Shown here: positions 4,529 to 6,294 of the stretch, in pieces
Position numbering within the stretch: position 1 is the stretch's first letter
How the letters are laid out: each line of letters begins with the position of its first letter
Source: Bacteroidales bacterium
GTDB taxonomy: Bacteria > Bacteroidota > Bacteroidia > Bacteroidales > UBA7960
Reading direction: 5' to 3'
DNA: 6,294 nt
Assembly: GCA_003554665.1 (NCBI GenBank)
Contig: PWGY01000057.1
Location: forward strand, 1 to 6,294
The notes under the pieces: generated by a model
Told to the model about the DNA's origin: nothing
Databases searched by the model: none
The model's input: only the letters and a program-made list of their open reading frames with translations
Program-made: the position numbers and the translations under genes

Positions 4529-6016
4529 TTACTGTCTGCTTTGGCGTAAAACCGAATGCAATGAGGGCTCGGTAAACAGCAGGATGATGGCAAATACACC
4601 CAAAAGGCCAAGGTGCACCAGATACATCCAGAACCCGGGAATAGCCGCGGTAAATGTGCTCAGGAAATACACACCCAGGGCTGCAACAATCATCACCCCG
4701 ATCCGCCGCAACTCATAAGGGATCTTATAATAGCGCTGCCCGAAAAGGTAAGAAAGCAGCGCCAGGGTAAAATAGCATACCAATGTGGCCCAGGCTGACC
4801 CATGGTAACCATACTGGGGAATCCACCAACTGTTCAGCAAAATGGTTATCAATGCACCAATCACGGAAAACCAGGCCCCGAAAATTGTCCGGGCCGTCAG
4901 TTTGTACCAGATCGACAGGTTAAAGTAAATCCCCAGAAACATATTGGCGATCAGGAGAACCGGCACCACCGGAAGCCCCTCATGATAGGCCGGACCAATA
5001 AAATGTTTTACCACATCCATAAACAGCATGATCCCAAGAAAGATGAACAGGCAGGCCATTACAAAATAATTCATCACTTTGTCATAAAGCTCGCGTGAAT
5101 CTTCGCGGGCCGCCTGGGAGAAAAAGAAAGGTTCAGCGGCAAAGCGAAAAGCCTGGATAAAAATGGTCATCATTATGGAGAGTTTATACACGGCTCCGTA
5201 AATACCCACCTGGGCCATGGCAACATCCTCAGGAAGGATATATTTCAAGAGAAGCTTATCCAGGGCTTCATTGACCCAACCGGCCAACCCTGCCACAAGC
5301 AGCGGCAGGGCATACAGCAGCATTCTACGCCAAAGCAGGGTATCAAAGACAGGCCGCACCGATCGCATCACGGGCATCAACAAAAGCAGTGTGGTAACCG
5401 TTGCCACCAGGTTGGCAATAAATACATAACCCACCCCGATGCCAGGATGGTAAATCAGATCAACCAAAGGGTACATAAACTCGGGGCCATGCACCAACAA
5501 CCAGGGGCATAATAACAGAAAAACCAGAACCAGCCCGATGTTGATGGCAATCCCTGTGAGCTTCACAAGGGCAAACTTCCAGGGTCTGTTTGCGGCACGA
5601 AGCCTGGCAAACGGAATGGCTGCCAGTGCATCCAACCCGACTATCATACCAAGCAGTACAATGTATTCCACATTGTCAGGATATCGCATCAATACTGCCA
5701 GCGGATCGCGAAAAAGGACTACCAGCAGGATAAAAACCGCGGAGGTGGTAAGTACGGAAAGCAGGGAAGTGCTGAATATGGCATTTCTTCTGTCAGGGCT
5801 GGCCTCTGAAAACCGGAAAAAGGCCGTTTCCATTCCATAAGTCAGCACGATCAGCAAAAACGCCACATAAGTGTACATTTCTGTCACCACCCCGTATTCG
5901 CCGGGAACAAATACCCGGGTATACAGGGGCACCAAAAGAAAGTTGATTACCCTGCCTACGATGCTGCTGATTCCGTAAATGGCCGTTTGCCCGGCAAGTC
6001 GCTTAAGAGGATTCAC
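4529..6016 (-). CDS. Oligosaccharide/polysaccharide flippase (Wzx-like, MATE/MVF superfamily)
   Basis: An inner-membrane transporter of 495 residues, expected to move lipid-linked sugar units across the membrane for surface polysaccharide or O-antigen assembly. The protein is almost entirely hydrophobic helices, about 14 by eye (roughly 10-33, 43-62, 78-102, 117-140, 149-172, 190-216, 231-250, 268-295, 314-335, 348-366, 372-395, 406-425, 437-458, 462-482). The family-typical opening is LAGQTAIYGISSIVGRVINF followed by LLVPLYTRVFVPGEYG (7-42), and a conserved central part is DKLLLKYILP...VGIYGAVYKL. The start is GTG at 6016-6014: an in-frame TGA at 6022-6020 rules out a longer form, and the nearby ATG at 6023-6021 is in another frame and ends after six codons. 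No glycosyltransferase gene is adjacent in the window, so the substrate is unknown. Length and topology are normal for the family. Confidence 0.9.
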   Translation of the reverse strand: MNPLKRLAGQTAIYGISSIVGRVINFLLVPLYTRVFVPGEYGVVTEMYTYVAFLLIVLTYGMETAFFRFSEASPDRRNAIFSTSLLSVLTTSAVFILLVVLFRDPLAVLMRYPDNVEYIVLLGMIVGLDALAAIPFARLRAANRPWKFALVKLTGIAINIGLVLVFLLLCPWLLVHGPEFMYPLVDLIYHPGIGVGYVFIANLVATVTTLLLLMPVMRSVRPVFDTLLWRRMLLYALPLLVAGLAGWVNEALDKLLLKYILPEDVAMAQVGIYGAVYKLSIMMTIFIQAFRFAAEPFFFSQAAREDSRELYDKVMNYFVMACLFIFLGIMLFMDVVKHFIGPAYHEGLPVVPVLLIANMFLGIYFNLSIWYKLTARTIFGAWFSVIGALITILLNSWWIPQYGYHGSAWATLVCYFTLALLSYLFGQRYYKIPYELRRIGVMIVAALGVYFLSTFTAAIPGFWMYLVHLGLLGVFAIILLFTEPSLHSVLRQSRQ

Positions 6017-6119
6017 GCTTCATCGGTTTATGCCGTACAAATTTGCGAAGAAAAAACGACATGTGCCGCTGAAGAGAACATGGTGAAGATAAACAGGAGG
6101 TGTGATGAAAGAGATGGGT

Positions 6120-6294
6120 TTACTCACCGGACTCCTGGACGCGGACCTTTGCTTTCCACTCCTGGTAGGTTTTTTCAAAAAAATCCGGATCATTCACCCG
6201 AAGCCAGGTTCCGTATTTCACATAATCAGGAATTCGGCCTCCATTAGATTTTTTCTGATCTTCCGGAATGCCAAGCTGATTCAGATGACGCTCA
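6120..6294 (-). CDS. C-terminal end of an unrecognised protein (runs off right edge)
   Basis: The last 57 residues and TAA stop (6122-6120) of a minus-strand reading frame that is open to the window edge. It begins in view with ERHLNQLGIPEDQKKSNGG and continues with RIPDYVKYGTWLRVNDPDFF, then EKTYQEWKAK and a charged tail ending in GE. The balanced, charged composition and the Y-G-x-W-L-R-x-N-D-P segment look like a real, soluble, compact domain end, but I do not recognise the family and the start is not in view. It lies 103 bp upstream of the flippase in the same direction, so co-transcription is possible. An open frame on the opposite strand over the same bases is judged to be its shadow. 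Confidence 0.7.
   Translation of the reverse strand, partial: ERHLNQLGIPEDQKKSNGGRIPDYVKYGTWLRVNDPDFFEKTYQEWKAKVRVQESGE

Noticed and set aside
6038..6045. CAAATTTG before the flippase as a -7 promoter box
   Set aside because: It misses the first base of TAnnTTTG and has no TTTG at a suitable distance upstream.
6105..6294. Plus-strand open frame with a textbook AGGAGG site (6095-6100) before its ATG
   Set aside because: It is exactly antisense to the minus-strand frame 6294-6120, whose translation looks far more like a real protein. The plus translation is hydrophobic/basic without pattern, and Shine-Dalgarno sites carry little weight in Bacteroidota.

Overview
The window looks like a chromosomal stretch from a member of the Bacteroidota, probably a Bacteroidales/Marinilabiliales-type organism. 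The pointers are a TTTG / TAnnTTTG promoter of the Bacteroidota sigma factor upstream of one gene, start codons without a Shine-Dalgarno sequence, a long KamA-family protein, and a TetR-TolC efflux arrangement. This assignment is inferred from style and was not searched. All five supported genes lie on the minus strand, so they read from right to left.

Right edge (6294 to 6120): the C-terminal 57 residues of an unrecognised protein. After a 103-bp gap comes a 495-residue oligosaccharide/polysaccharide flippase (6016 to 4529, GTG start), a multi-pass inner-membrane protein, followed by a weak intrinsic-terminator candidate (4463-4439).

Middle: a 382-bp intergenic region carries a good Bacteroidota promoter (4382-4353), a TTGAATA/TATTCAA palindrome, a possible 18-codon leader ORF and about 200 nt of leader. 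It feeds a 730-residue radical-SAM/PLP aminomutase of the KamA family (4146 to 1954). The core aligns by eye with clostridial lysine 2,3-aminomutase (LAM). However, the two aspartates that hold the lysine side chain are replaced by Lys556 and Asn626, the substitution known for glutamate 2,3-aminomutase. The protein also has a long N-terminal extension and lacks the LAM zinc-site cysteines. This is the most interesting gene here.

Left: a 629-bp gene-free region (1325-1953) is unusually rich in repeats. It holds a perfect 19-bp tandem duplication, a 75-bp foldable element, a 13-bp inverted repeat with arms 223 bp apart, a 16-bp TGTTCGC-AG-GCGAACA palindrome and a hairpin that could end the aminomutase transcript. 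Downstream of it are a TetR-family repressor (1324 to 707) and, one base after its stop, the start of a TolC-like outer-membrane efflux protein (705 to the left edge). This is the usual beginning of a regulator-TolC-adaptor-RND pump operon, whose remaining genes would lie outside the window.

The efflux operon, the aminomutase and the flippase appear to be three independent transcription units. I see no mobile element, CRISPR array, tRNA or rRNA.
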